8,733 bases of DNA from Massilia sp. GTDB lineage: Bacteria; Pseudomonadota; Gammaproteobacteria; Burkholderiales; Burkholderiaceae_D. Below, one piece after another: positions 1 through 7,382 of the stretch. The notes under the pieces are model-generated. The model saw only the letters and a list, made by a program, of their open reading frames with translations, ran no database searches and had not been told where the DNA came from. How positions within the stretch are numbered: position 1 is the first letter of the stretch; each line of letters starts with the position of its first letter. The stretch lies in contig DOUW01000511.1 in NCBI GenBank assembly GCA_003520365.1, forward strand, positions 1-8,733, given 5' to 3'. The position numbers and the translations under genes were made by a program.

Positions 1-219
1 ATCGCGGTGCTCGACATCGGCTTGCCGGGCATGGGCGGCTACCAGCTGGGGCGCAGCCTGCGTGCGCTGCTGGGCACGCATCCGTGCCGCCTGATCGCGC
101 TGTCCGGCTATGGCCAGGCGGCGGACCGGCAGCGCAGCGGGGAAGCCGGTTTCGAGCAGCACCTGGTCAAGCCGATCAGCCCCGACCAGGTCGCGCGCCT
201 GGCGCTGGCGCTACCATAA
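1..219 (+). CDS. Response-regulator receiver domain, C-terminal end (5' truncated)
   Basis: The frame is open from the first base and ends at TAA 217-219, giving 72 residues. They match the second half of a CheY-like receiver (REC) domain. The phospho-acceptor aspartate is residue 5 in LDIGLPGMGG, the switch Ser is residue 35 in ALSGYG, and the conserved Lys-Pro is at residues 57-58 (LVKPIS). The protein stops about 15 residues after the Lys-Pro, so the receiver is its C-terminal end with no DNA-binding output domain after it. This layout, and the DIGLPGM wording, is common in hybrid sensor histidine kinases, but a single-domain regulator cannot be excluded because the start lies outside the window. 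The Asp usually found in GMDGYE is Gly here (GMGGYQ). Partner and signal are unknown. It is 71 bp from pyrE, which has its own candidate promoter. Confidence 0.8.
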   Translation: MAVLDIGLPGMGGYQLGRSLRALLGTHPCRLIALSGYGQAADRQRSGEAGFEQHLVKPISPDQVARLALALP

Positions 220-256
220 AAGCGGGGTCGGCCGGCGCAGGCGCGGCGGCGCGGAT

Positions 257-262
257 TACAAT
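257..262 (+). promoter_or_regulatory. Candidate -10 box of pyrE
   Basis: TACAAT matches the sigma-70 -10 consensus at five of six positions and lies 28 bp before the pyrE start codon. It sits in a short AT-rich patch within otherwise GC-rich DNA. No good -35 hexamer is seen 17 bp upstream (GGCGCA), so the assignment is tentative. Confidence 0.4.
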
Positions 263-290
263 ATCCGTTTTCGAATTTCAGGAGAACAGC

Positions 291-953
291 GTGAGCAATC
301 TGCGCCAGGAGTTTATTGCGTTTTCGGTCGAGACCGAAGTCTTACGATTCGGTCAATTCACGACCAAGGCCGGGCGCCTCTCGCCTTACTTCTTCAACGC
401 CGGCCTGTTCCACGACGGCGCCACCCTCGGCCGCCTGGCGCAGTTCTATGCCCAGACCCTGATCGCATCGGGCGTCGAGTTCGACATGCTGTTCGGCCCG
501 GCCTACAAGGGCATCACCCTGGCCAGCGCGACCGCGGTGGCGCTGGCGGCCCAGGGCCGCAACACCTCGTTCGCCTACAACCGCAAGGAAGCCAAGGACC
601 ACGGCGAAGGCGGCACCATCGTCGGCGCCAAGCTGCAGGGCAAGGTCGTCATCGTCGACGACGTGATCTCGGCCGGCACCTCGGTGCGCGAATCGGTCGA
701 CATGATCCGCGCCGCCGGCGCCGAGCCGGCCGCCGTCCTGATCGCGCTCGACCGCATGGAACGTTCGGGCAAGGACGACGCGCTGTCGGAGGGTTCGGCG
801 GTGCAGCAGGTGGCCAAGGAATTCGGTATTCCCGTGATCTCGATCGCCAACCTGGACGACCTGTTCACCTACCTGTCGGGTGAGGGGGCGGGCGCCGAGC
901 TGGGCCAGCACAAGGAAGCGGTGGCGGCCTACCGCACGCGTTACGGCGTTTAA
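291..953 (+). CDS. pyrE: Orotate phosphoribosyltransferase
   Basis: PyrE joins orotate to PRPP to give orotidine 5'-monophosphate and pyrophosphate, the fifth step of de novo pyrimidine synthesis, in the cytoplasm. The product is 220 residues, a normal family length. Visible motifs are TTKAGRLSPYFFN (24-36, substrate-binding region), YKGI (72-75), the mobile catalytic loop YNRKEAKDHGEGG (96-108) and the PRPP-binding motif VVIVDDVISAGTS (119-131) with its paired aspartates. The GTG at 291 is chosen as start because AGGAG lies at 280-284 with 6 bp spacing and because the protein then begins at the family's usual N-terminus (SNLRQEFIAF). A longer in-frame extension upstream would overlap the receiver gene and has no family similarity. 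The enzyme works as a dimer in the family. It converges with hipA, with 49 bp between the two stops. All key residues look intact. Confidence 0.97.
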   Translation: MSNLRQEFIAFSVETEVLRFGQFTTKAGRLSPYFFNAGLFHDGATLGRLAQFYAQTLIASGVEFDMLFGPAYKGITLASATAVALAAQGRNTSFAYNRKEAKDHGEGGTIVGAKLQGKVVIVDDVISAGTSVRESVDMIRAAGAEPAAVLIALDRMERSGKDDALSEGSAVQQVAKEFGIPVISIANLDDLFTYLSGEGAGAELGQHKEAVAAYRTRYGV

Positions 954-1002
954 ATCCTCGGGCGAAAGGCGCTGAGCGTTTTCGTTGCAGACGCAAGCCG
1001 TA

Positions 1003-2355
1003 TCACAGAAGCGCGGCGGAGATCGCCGCCGCTTCGCGCGCCAGCGCCGCCAGGCGTTGGGCCTGCCGGCCAATGAAGACTGCGATCTGCGCAACGAAGG
1101 CGCGTTCGTCGTCCTGATAGTTGTTCGAACCTGCCAGTTCGACAGCTGCGGTGCCGGCCGCATTCGACAAGCGCTCCGCCTCGCGCCGCATCAGCTTGCG
1201 GTCGATACCGCAGCGCGTGGCGAAGTCGGCGAGGGCGAATGGCGTGACCTCGTCGAAGGTGAACGCATCGCCGAATGCCATGGCAAGGTCGGTATCGAAG
1301 TGCGCATATTGGACCACGCTGACGAGGTCATACCAGGGCGTCGGTTCAAGATAGCCGCCGGGACTGACGAAAAACGAAAAGTTCTTGCCGTGCGCGTCGC
1401 TATTCCCGATCAGGAACTGGAAGAGCGCCCAGCGCAGCATCGTCAGCTTGGCCTGGGCCTTGTTGCCCGTCAGCTGACCCAGGCCGAACAGGCGTTCAAA
1501 ACTCATGCCGTCCCGAATATCACGGACCGCTTCCTGGTTCCCGTAATTGCGCTCGTATTTGAAACTGACCGGCAAGTCGCAGGCCTGGCAAGCGTCGACC
1601 ATGTGCCGCCGGTCGACCCGCAGCGCTTCTCCCTGCTGTTGCACGGTGCGATCGAAACGGCGCACGACAAGCACCGGGCGGGGCGTGCGCAGCAGCTCGA
1701 CTTCCGCCACCGGCAAGCCGATGCGGGCCGCGAGCGTCATGCAGAAATGTTCGTTCACCGCGAGATGCGGCGGTCTGGAGTGGCCGAGATCGGGTTTGAG
1801 TATATGGGTGGATGCCAGGCGCGGTCCTTCGACCAGGAACAGCCGTCCCCCTTGTGCGAGTGGAGCGTCTAGGTAGACCAGCAGCTTGTCCTGTACCCCC
1901 GCAACGGACATGCGCACCTTGCCGTCCCATACCGTGAACGGCATGTCGCGGTCTGCGATGCGCTTGTCCAATTCTGCGATCGGGATTTCCCGCATCTCGG
2001 GCCCGGCGGGAGCGTGCATGTCGGCTTGCGCATCCCGGAAACGTAATACGCCGGCCGTTTCGGTACCGAGTGCGCGGATCAAGCCAAACACATTCGATCT
2101 GGCCAAGCCATTGGCTGCAATGGCGACATCCAGTGCATGTCCCTCCGGTAGCAAGTGCTCGATGAAGCGCTTGATCGAACGCGAGTCGTAGCCTTGCCCG
2201 GATGGTGAAAGAGGCAAGGAGGGCGATAGGGGAAACGCCTGCGGGTCATCGAGCCAATCGCGGGTATAGGCCAATGACCACGCGTCCGCCATGGCGTCAT
2301 GGCCCAGATGCGCCATCAGGCGATCGCCTGCCAGGACCTCGAGAACGAAGTTCAC
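1003..2355 (-). CDS. hipA: HipA-type serine/threonine kinase toxin of a type II toxin-antitoxin pair
   Basis: HipA is a PI3/4-kinase-fold protein kinase. In E. coli it phosphorylates glutamyl-tRNA synthetase GltX, causing growth arrest and persistence. The product has 450 residues (E. coli HipA has 440). The N-terminal subdomain (about 1-105) includes FPLSPSLPLSP (41-51) and HLLPEG (67-72). Key sites are intact: Ser150 in MSVAGVQDKL, at the number of the E. coli autophosphorylation serine; HILKPD with Lys187 (ATP contact); catalytic Asp320 in IGNSDAHGKNFS with Asn325; and Asp343 in PWYDLVS (metal binding). Both aspartates sit 11 residues beyond their E. coli counterparts. It therefore looks like an active toxin. 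The start is GTG at 2355; it overlaps the hipB stop as GTGA, with TGGAG 7 bp upstream, so translation is probably coupled. Whether GltX is the target in this organism is not shown by the sequence. Confidence 0.95.
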   Translation of the reverse strand: MNFVLEVLAGDRLMAHLGHDAMADAWSLAYTRDWLDDPQAFPLSPSLPLSPSGQGYDSRSIKRFIEHLLPEGHALDVAIAANGLARSNVFGLIRALGTETAGVLRFRDAQADMHAPAGPEMREIPIAELDKRIADRDMPFTVWDGKVRMSVAGVQDKLLVYLDAPLAQGGRLFLVEGPRLASTHILKPDLGHSRPPHLAVNEHFCMTLAARIGLPVAEVELLRTPRPVLVVRRFDRTVQQQGEALRVDRRHMVDACQACDLPVSFKYERNYGNQEAVRDIRDGMSFERLFGLGQLTGNKAQAKLTMLRWALFQFLIGNSDAHGKNFSFFVSPGGYLEPTPWYDLVSVVQYAHFDTDLAMAFGDAFTFDEVTPFALADFATRCGIDRKLMRREAERLSNAAGTAAVELAGSNNYQDDERAFVAQIAVFIGRQAQRLAALAREAAAISAALL

Positions 2356-2639
2356 CGTGGGACTCCAGGTTCATGTACGGCCGATGCCAGGCGGGTGCGT
2401 TGGACCCAGGGATGATCCTTTGGGACGACCAGCATTGCCAGCCCCAAACCTTCGAGGACCGCCAGTGCCTTGTCCAGGCGTACGCTGCCTTGGCCGTTTT
2501 CAAGCCGCGACATCAAGTCGACGGAGACACCAAGAAGCGCTGCGGCGTCGTCGATACGCAAATGCTGCGCACGACGACGCTGGCGCACCAGCGGGCCCAA
2601 GGCATCCGGTGCGTTCAAGAGAGTAGGAATCGTTTCCAT
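2352..2639 (-). CDS. hipB: HipB-type XRE-family antitoxin and autorepressor
   Basis: This 95-residue protein carries a Cro/C1-type (XRE) helix-turn-helix at about residues 14-68: LVRQRRRAQ, then the two-helix core DDAAALLGVSVDLMSRLENGQ, then a third helix segment LDKALAVLEGLGL. In the family, HipB dimers bind operator DNA and hold HipA inactive, and the complex represses the operon. A tail of about 25 residues follows the helix-turn-helix and includes Trp79; whether it contacts HipA as the E. coli HipB C-terminus does is not known. It is the first gene of a two-gene operon and overlaps hipA by 4 bp. The ATG at 2639 has no obvious Shine-Dalgarno match, which suggests weak initiation or a different start. 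Candidate operators lie directly upstream (2650-2815). Confidence 0.92.
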   Translation of the reverse strand: METIPTLLNAPDALGPLVRQRRRAQHLRIDDAAALLGVSVDLMSRLENGQGSVRLDKALAVLEGLGLAMLVVPKDHPWVQRTRLASAVHEPGVPR

Positions 2640-2649
2640 GATCGGCTTG

Positions 2650-2666
2650 TTTCGGATATTCAGAAA
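2650..2666 (-). promoter_or_regulatory. HipB operator-like dyad 1 (nearest hipB)
   Basis: TTTCGGATATTCAGAAA is a 17-bp imperfect palindrome with 7-bp arms and a 3-bp spacer; one arm is the exact TTTCGGA/TCCGAAA half-site and the other has one mismatch. It is the only one of the four with the perfect half-site on the hipB side. Its centre (2658) is 49 bp from the next full dyad. Binding by HipB is inferred from position and from the autoregulation known in the family. Confidence 0.6.
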
Positions 2667-2674
2667 GAATACCC

Positions 2675-2680
2675 AGTATA
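2675..2680 (-). promoter_or_regulatory. Candidate -10 box of the hipBA promoter
   Basis: Read on the minus strand this is TATACT, five of six matches to the sigma-70 -10 consensus, 35 bp before the hipB ATG. No convincing -35 hexamer is seen 17 bp upstream. Transcription would start near 2668. That would place one operator-like dyad (2650-2666) just after the start and another (2699-2715) over the -35 region, as expected for repression. Confidence 0.45.
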
Positions 2681-2698
2681 GCCTGACATGTCCGAAAA

Positions 2699-2715
2699 TT
2701 TCTTAAATTCCGAAA
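2699..2715 (+). promoter_or_regulatory. HipB operator-like dyad 2
   Basis: TTTCTTAAATTCCGAAA has the perfect half-site TCCGAAA and a second arm with two mismatches. Its centre is 2707. Directly beside it (2684-2698) is a degenerate extra half-site, CTGACATGTCCGAAA, whose spacing is one base longer. It overlaps the expected -35 region of the hipBA promoter. Confidence 0.55.
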
Positions 2716-2748
2716 TATCGTCCCGAAGTGTTGTGCTTACGACATAAA

Positions 2749-2765
2749 TTTCAGAAAATCCGAAA
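2749..2765 (+). promoter_or_regulatory. HipB operator-like dyad 3
   Basis: TTTCAGAAAATCCGAAA has 7-bp arms with one mismatch around a 3-bp spacer and is centred on 2757, exactly 50 bp from dyad 2. After the half-site both dyads 2 and 3 continue with the same bases, TATC. Confidence 0.55.
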
Positions 2766-2798
2766 TATCACAGCGTGAACCCAGGAGTTTGCTGAAGT

Positions 2799-2815
2799 TT
2801 TCTGACATTCCGAAA
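2799..2815 (+). promoter_or_regulatory. HipB operator-like dyad 4 (farthest upstream)
   Basis: TTTCTGACATTCCGAAA has 7-bp arms with one mismatch around a 3-bp spacer. Its centre (2807) is exactly 50 bp from dyad 3. It lies 31 bp from the gatB terminator stem, so the array fills most of the gap between hipB and gatB. Confidence 0.55.
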
Positions 2816-2841
2816 CAACGCAAGATCTTGTAATTAAGCAT

Positions 2842-2867
2842 AAAAAAACCGGAGCACGCTCCGGTTT
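2842..2867 (-). terminator. Intrinsic terminator of gatB
   Basis: Read on the minus strand, a 9-bp GC-rich stem (AAACCGGAG with CTCCGGTTT, 2846-2854 and 2859-2867) with a 4-base loop runs into seven T residues (2842-2848). It begins 28 bp past the gatB stop codon. On the plus strand the stem is followed only by a mixed pyrimidine tract, so activity in that direction would be weaker. It should insulate hipBA from gatB transcription. Confidence 0.88.
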
Positions 2868-2894
2868 CTCTTTTCTTCTTCAAGACCAGCGGTA

Positions 2895-4355
2895 TCAACC
2901 CGCCAGCTTCTTCTTCAGCAGCTCCGTCACCTGGGCCGGATTCGCCTTGCCCTTGGACGCCTTCATGGTCTGGCCGATCAGTGCGTTGATCGCGGCTTCC
3001 TTGCCGGCGCGGTACTGCTCGACCGACTTGGCGTTCGCCGCCAGCACTTCGTCGACGATGGCTTCCAGCGCGCCGCTGTCCGAGATCTGCTTCAGGCCCT
3101 TCTGCTCGATGACGACGTCGGCCAGGTTCTCGTCGGTCGACTTCGCTTCCCACATCGCCGCGAACACTTCCTTCGCCGCCTTGTTCGAGATCGTGCCGTC
3201 GGCGATGCGCTTGACCAGCAGGGCCAGCTGCGAGGCCTCGACCGGCGATTCGGTGATGTCCACGCCTTCGCGGTTCAGGGTCGAGGAGACGTCGCCCATC
3301 ATCCAGTTGGCGATGGTCTTCGCGTTTTCCTTGCCGGCCTTTGCCACCACGGCTTCGTAGTAGGTCGCCATGCCCTGCGACGAGGTCAGGATCAGGGCGT
3401 CATACTCGGGCAGGCCGTAGTCGCCGGTGAAGCGCGCGCGCATTGCGCCCGGCAGTTCCGGCATGTCGGCCTTCACGCGCTCGATCCAGTCTTCCGAAAT
3501 GGTCAGGGGCGGCAGGTCCGGGTCCGGGAAGTAGCGGTAGTCCTGCGCGTCCTCTTTCGAGCGCATGGCGCGGGTTTCCTTGCGGTCCGGGTCCCACAGG
3601 CGGGTGGCCTGCTGGACCTTGCCGCCGTCTTCGATCAGCTCGATCTGGCGCCGCACTTCGTAGTGGATCGCTTCTTCCATGAAGCGGAAGGAGTTCAGGT
3701 TCTTGATCTCGCAGCGGGTGCCGAATTCCTTCTGGCCCAGCGGACGCACCGAGACGTTGACGTCGCAGCGGAACGAACCTTCCTGCATGTTGCCGTCGCA
3801 GACGCCCAGCCACATCACCAGCGAGTGCAGGGCCTTCGCATAGGCGACCGCTTCGGCGGCGCTGCGCATTTCCGGCTCCGAGACGATCTCGAGCAGCGGG
3901 GTGCCGGCGCGGTTCAGGTCGATGCCGGTCATGCCGGCATAGTCCTCGTGCAGCGATTTACCGGCATCCTCTTCCAGGTGGGCGCGGGTCAGGTTGACGG
4001 TCTTGGTCTCGAGCTTGCCATCCTTCTCGTAGCCGAAGGTGATGGTGCCGCCCTGGACCACCGGGTTCTCGAACTGGCTGATCTGGTAGCCCTTCGGCAG
4101 GTCGGGGTAGAAGTAGTTCTTGCGTGCGAAGACCGACTGCGGCGCGATCTTCGCCCCGACCGCCAGGCCGAAGCGGATCGCGCGCTCGACGGCGCCCTTG
4201 TTCATCACGGGCAGCACGCCCGGCAGCGCCAGGTCCACGGGGCTGGCCTGCGTGTTCGGCTCGGCGCCGAACTGGATCGAGCTGCCGCTGAAGATTTTCG
4301 AGTTGGTCGTGAGCTGGACGTGGTTCTCAAGACCGATGACGACTTCCCATTGCAT
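2895..4355 (-). CDS. gatB: Aspartyl/glutamyl-tRNA(Asn/Gln) amidotransferase subunit B
   Basis: GatB is the tRNA-binding and kinase-like subunit of the GatCAB amidotransferase. The complex converts Asp-tRNA(Asn) or Glu-tRNA(Gln) to Asn-tRNA or Gln-tRNA with ammonia released from glutamine by GatA. The product is 486 residues, full length for the family. Visible features are [13 protein letters not shown] (3-15) with the conserved Glu10 and His12, LPGVLPVMN (44-52), [11 protein letters not shown] (83-93), HLEEDAGKS (126-134), the family signature [17 protein letters not shown] (146-162), and a C-terminal YqeY-like helical domain (about 330-486) that grips tRNA. The ATG at 4355 gives the standard N-terminus; a weak AGAGAG lies upstream. 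gatC and gatA, which often precede gatB, are not in the window: upstream is a 227-bp gap and then ilvH. Transcription could come from an unseen promoter in that gap or by read-through from ilvIH. Confidence 0.97.
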   Translation of the reverse strand: MQWEVVIGLENHVQLTTNSKIFSGSSIQFGAEPNTQASPVDLALPGVLPVMNKGAVERAIRFGLAVGAKIAPQSVFARKNYFYPDLPKGYQISQFENPVVQGGTITFGYEKDGKLETKTVNLTRAHLEEDAGKSLHEDYAGMTGIDLNRAGTPLLEIVSEPEMRSAAEAVAYAKALHSLVMWLGVCDGNMQEGSFRCDVNVSVRPLGQKEFGTRCEIKNLNSFRFMEEAIHYEVRRQIELIEDGGKVQQATRLWDPDRKETRAMRSKEDAQDYRYFPDPDLPPLTISEDWIERVKADMPELPGAMRARFTGDYGLPEYDALILTSSQGMATYYEAVVAKAGKENAKTIANWMMGDVSSTLNREGVDITESPVEASQLALLVKRIADGTISNKAAKEVFAAMWEAKSTDENLADVVIEQKGLKQISDSGALEAIVDEVLAANAKSVEQYRAGKEAAINALIGQTMKASKGKANPAQVTELLKKKLAG

Positions 4356-4438
4356 GGTGTTCTCTCTTTTCTATTCGGTTCGCATGGAGGGAGCGGGCTG
4401 TTCATTTGTGACCGCCGCGGGCTGCTCATGCGTTACGC

Positions 4439-4462
4439 GTGGGCACGGGGTGCCCACCCTAC
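4439..4462 (-). repeat. GTAG-headed palindromic repeat (REP-like), copy A
   Basis: On the minus strand a GTAG head is followed by the hairpin GTGGGCAC / GTGCCCAC (8-bp arms, 3-base loop). The design, GTAG plus a GGTGGG-type stem, matches the copies at 7246-7368. Short GTAG-headed palindromes are typical of REP elements mobilised by RAYT transposases. No RAYT gene is in the window, so family membership is inferred. Confidence 0.6.
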
Positions 4463-4502
4463 GGACCTGTTTGTACGGCAGGCGGCGGATCAGGCGTTAC
4501 GC

Positions 4503-4551
4503 GTGGGCAGTGGGGCTGGCTAAATGCCGGCACCACAAAGTGCCCACCTAC
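4503..4551 (-). repeat. GTAG-headed palindromic repeat (REP-like), copy B, expanded loop
   Basis: The outer arms GTGGGCA (4503-4509) and TGCCCAC (4541-4547) with a GTAG head (4548-4551, minus strand) resemble copy A. Here, however, about 31 bp lie between the arms, including an inner stem GCTGGC/GCCGGC. The 16 bp before and into copy A (4430-4445, GCGTTACGCGTGGGCA) recur exactly at 4494-4509, so the two copies share flanking sequence and probably arose by local duplication. The rest of 4356-4582 shows no gene. Confidence 0.5.
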
Positions 4552-4582
4552 GGATCGCGGCTTCGATCGGGCTGTTGGCCGG

Positions 4583-5074
4583 TCAGACCTTCAGGATCCT
4601 CTCGCCGCGGCCGATGCCCGAGCCGCCGGTGCGGACGGTCTCGAGGATGGAGGTGCGGTCGATGGCGTCGATGAAGGCGTCGAGCTTGCTCTTGGCGCCG
4701 GTCAGTTCGATCGTGTAGGTCTTCTCCGTCACGTCGATGATGCGGCCGCGGAAGATGTCGGCGGTGCGCTTGATCTCTTCGCGCTCCTTGCCGACGGCCC
4801 TCACCTTGATCAGCATGAGCTCGCGCTCGATGTGCTGGCCCTCGCTCAGGTCGACCACCTTGACCACCTCGATCAGGCGGTTCAGGTGCTTGGTGATCTG
4901 CTCGATGATGTCGTCCGATCCCGTGGTGACGATGGTCATGCGCGAGAGCGTCGCGTCTTCGGTCGGCGCCACGGTCAGCGTTTCGATGTTGTAGCCGCGC
5001 GCCGAGAACAGGCCGACGACGCGCGAGAGTGCGCCTGCTTCGTTCTCGAGCAGGACCGAGATGATGTGTCTCAT
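4583..5074 (-). CDS. ilvH: Acetolactate synthase, regulatory (small) subunit
   Basis: IlvH binds the catalytic subunit IlvI, raises its activity and makes it sensitive to valine. The product is 163 residues, normal for the family. An N-terminal ACT domain (about 1-78) opens with MRHIISVLLENEAGALSRVVGLFSARGYNI; I also see MTIVTTG (46-52). Gly14, Ser17 and Asn29, where E. coli IlvH mutations give valine resistance, are all present, so feedback inhibition by valine is expected. The C-terminal ACT-like domain follows (about 80-163, including GRIIDVTEKTYTIELTG). The ATG directly follows the ilvI stop codon (TAAATG, no gap), with a strong GGAGG (5083-5087) inside the end of ilvI, so the two are co-transcribed and probably translated in step. 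No intrinsic terminator is evident after the stop. Confidence 0.97.
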   Translation of the reverse strand: MRHIISVLLENEAGALSRVVGLFSARGYNIETLTVAPTEDATLSRMTIVTTGSDDIIEQITKHLNRLIEVVKVVDLSEGQHIERELMLIKVRAVGKEREEIKRTADIFRGRIIDVTEKTYTIELTGAKSKLDAFIDAIDRTSILETVRTGGSGIGRGERILKV

Positions 5075-6808
<1,734 letters not shown>

Positions 6809-7092
6809 GAATCGTTCCTTTCAAGACCCATAGGGAGATTGATCGGATGCTCGTTCCTAACGAAATGCGGTTTGCCCCACAGCGCTCCAGCTTCCCTTCT
6901 TTCTGCGCGCACGACGTTCGATCCGGGCATCGGCAGATACCCTTCATGACGGCGCTAAACGCAACTCGTTTGGCTGAGTGTCTGTAGCGGCTCGACGCAT
7001 CTCTCGCGCTTGTGGCGCGGGTTGGAGCAAACTGCCTACAAATGAAAGCGTGTCAACACAGGAAGGCCTTGTGTGCCGGCCTGGCTGACCAT
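6809..7092 (-). promoter_or_regulatory. Probable long 5' leader of ilvIH, possibly regulatory
   Basis: No conserved gene is seen here. If transcription starts at the promoter suggested near 7123-7151, the leader is about 300 bases. On the minus strand it holds a 5-bp hairpin CGCGC/GCGCG (7005-7019). It also holds two chained small ORFs: 18 codons (7000-6944), then 48 codons (6947-6801) overlapping by ATGA and running 8 bp into ilvI. The second ends in a stretch with Ile, Leu and Val codons (ISLGTSIRSISLWVLKGTI). Neither has a good ribosome site. A leader controlling a branched-chain amino-acid operon would be unsurprising, but no attenuator with a T tract is visible. AGGAACGA occurs twice (6851-6858 and 6812-6819). 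Confidence 0.35.
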
Positions 7093-7103
7093 GAAGCTTC
7101 GGG

Positions 7104-7140
7104 GGTGCAAAGCGTAAGGAACACCTTACTGCGTTGCACC
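7104..7140. promoter_or_regulatory. Strong interrupted palindrome upstream of ilvI
   Basis: The outer arms GGTGCAA (7104-7110) and TTGCACC (7134-7140) enclose inner arms TAAGG (7115-7119) and CCTTA (7124-7128), a 4-base loop, and a short partly paired interior segment. As RNA it would be a near-continuous stem; as DNA it is an operator-like dyad over the candidate ilv promoter. It lacks a T tract on the minus strand (CCCCCGAAG follows) and has only a short one (ATTTT) on the plus strand, so it is a poor intrinsic terminator. Confidence 0.5.
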
Positions 7141-7151
7141 ATTTTGGTCAA
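7123..7151 (-). promoter_or_regulatory. Candidate promoter of ilvIH
   Basis: On the minus strand TTGACC (7146-7151) and TAAGGT (7123-7128) are separated by exactly 17 bp. The -35 matches five of six consensus bases, the -10 only three. It overlaps the dyad at 7104-7140, which could serve as an operator. Another exact TTGACA lies at 7051-7056 on the same strand but has no acceptable -10 at 16-18 bp. Confidence 0.35.
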
Positions 7152-7245
7152 GATAAAAAGAAAGGAATGATTCGCGGGGTGCGGGAGGCGCTTTGGCGGG
7201 CTCGGCGGTGCACCGGCGTGGTGCGGTGCAGGGGCATCGCGATGA

Positions 7246-7273
7246 ACGGTGGGTTCGAGAACCCACCCTACGA
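7246..7273 (-). repeat. GTAG-headed palindromic repeat (REP-like), copy C
   Basis: The core is GGTGGGTTC / GAACCCACC (9-bp arms, 2-base centre) with a GTAG head on the minus strand. All 28 bp recur as an exact inverted copy at 7341-7368, so copies C and E form a REP doublet in opposite orientation, with the GTAG heads facing each other across about 67 bp. Confidence 0.7.
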
Positions 7274-7292
7274 TGCGCGGCGTTTTGATTTT

Positions 7293-7316
7293 GTAGGGTG
7301 GACACCTGTGTCCACG
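7293..7316 (+). repeat. GTAG-headed palindromic repeat (REP-like), copy D
   Basis: GTAG (7293-7296) leads into GTGGACAC / GTGTCCAC (7298-7305 and 7308-7315, 2-base loop). It keeps the GTAGGGTGG start but has a different, compensated stem: the arms pair with each other although they differ from copies C and E. It lies between those two copies. Confidence 0.6.
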
Positions 7317-7340
7317 CGGTCGTACGTATGCAGACCACGG

Positions 7341-7368
7341 TCGTAGGGTGGGTTCTCGAACCCACCGT
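7341..7368 (+). repeat. GTAG-headed palindromic repeat (REP-like), copy E
   Basis: This is the exact reverse complement of copy C over 28 bp, with the GTAG head at 7343-7346. It lies 14 bp past the permease stop codon, so its hairpin may also protect or end the ABC transporter transcript; there is no T tract after it on the minus strand. The remainder of 7152-7245 is GC-rich and shows no gene, only the small palindrome CGGTGCACCG at 7206-7215. Confidence 0.7.
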
Positions 7369-7382
7369 GACGTAGCGCACCC

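Noticed and set aside
84..290. Upstream in-frame extension of pyrE
   Set aside because: The extra 69 residues overlap the receiver gene, have no family similarity, and the GTG at 291 has a proper ribosome site.
963..984. Hairpin between pyrE and hipA stops as a shared terminator
   Set aside because: The stem (CGAAA with TTTCG outside, CGC with GCG inside) is bulged and not followed by a T tract in either direction; too weak to call.
342..1872. Long antisense frames over pyrE (minus, 342-1163) and hipA (plus, 985-1872)
   Set aside because: Both are shadows of well-supported genes, with biased composition and no recognisable domains.
2650..2815. Regular 49-50 bp spacing as a CRISPR array
   Set aside because: The repeats are only 17 bp, imperfect, one is inverted, there are four, and they sit at a hipB promoter; operators fit better.
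3663..4523. Plus-strand frame of 286 codons antisense to gatB
   Set aside because: Same shadow pattern opposite a full-length conserved gene.
7051..7056. Perfect TTGACA as the ilv -35 box
   Set aside because: No acceptable -10 hexamer lies 16-18 bp downstream on the minus strand.
7104..7140. Dyad as the intrinsic terminator of the ABC transporter operon
   Set aside because: It lies about 240 bp past the permease stop and is followed on that strand by CCCCCGAAG rather than T residues.
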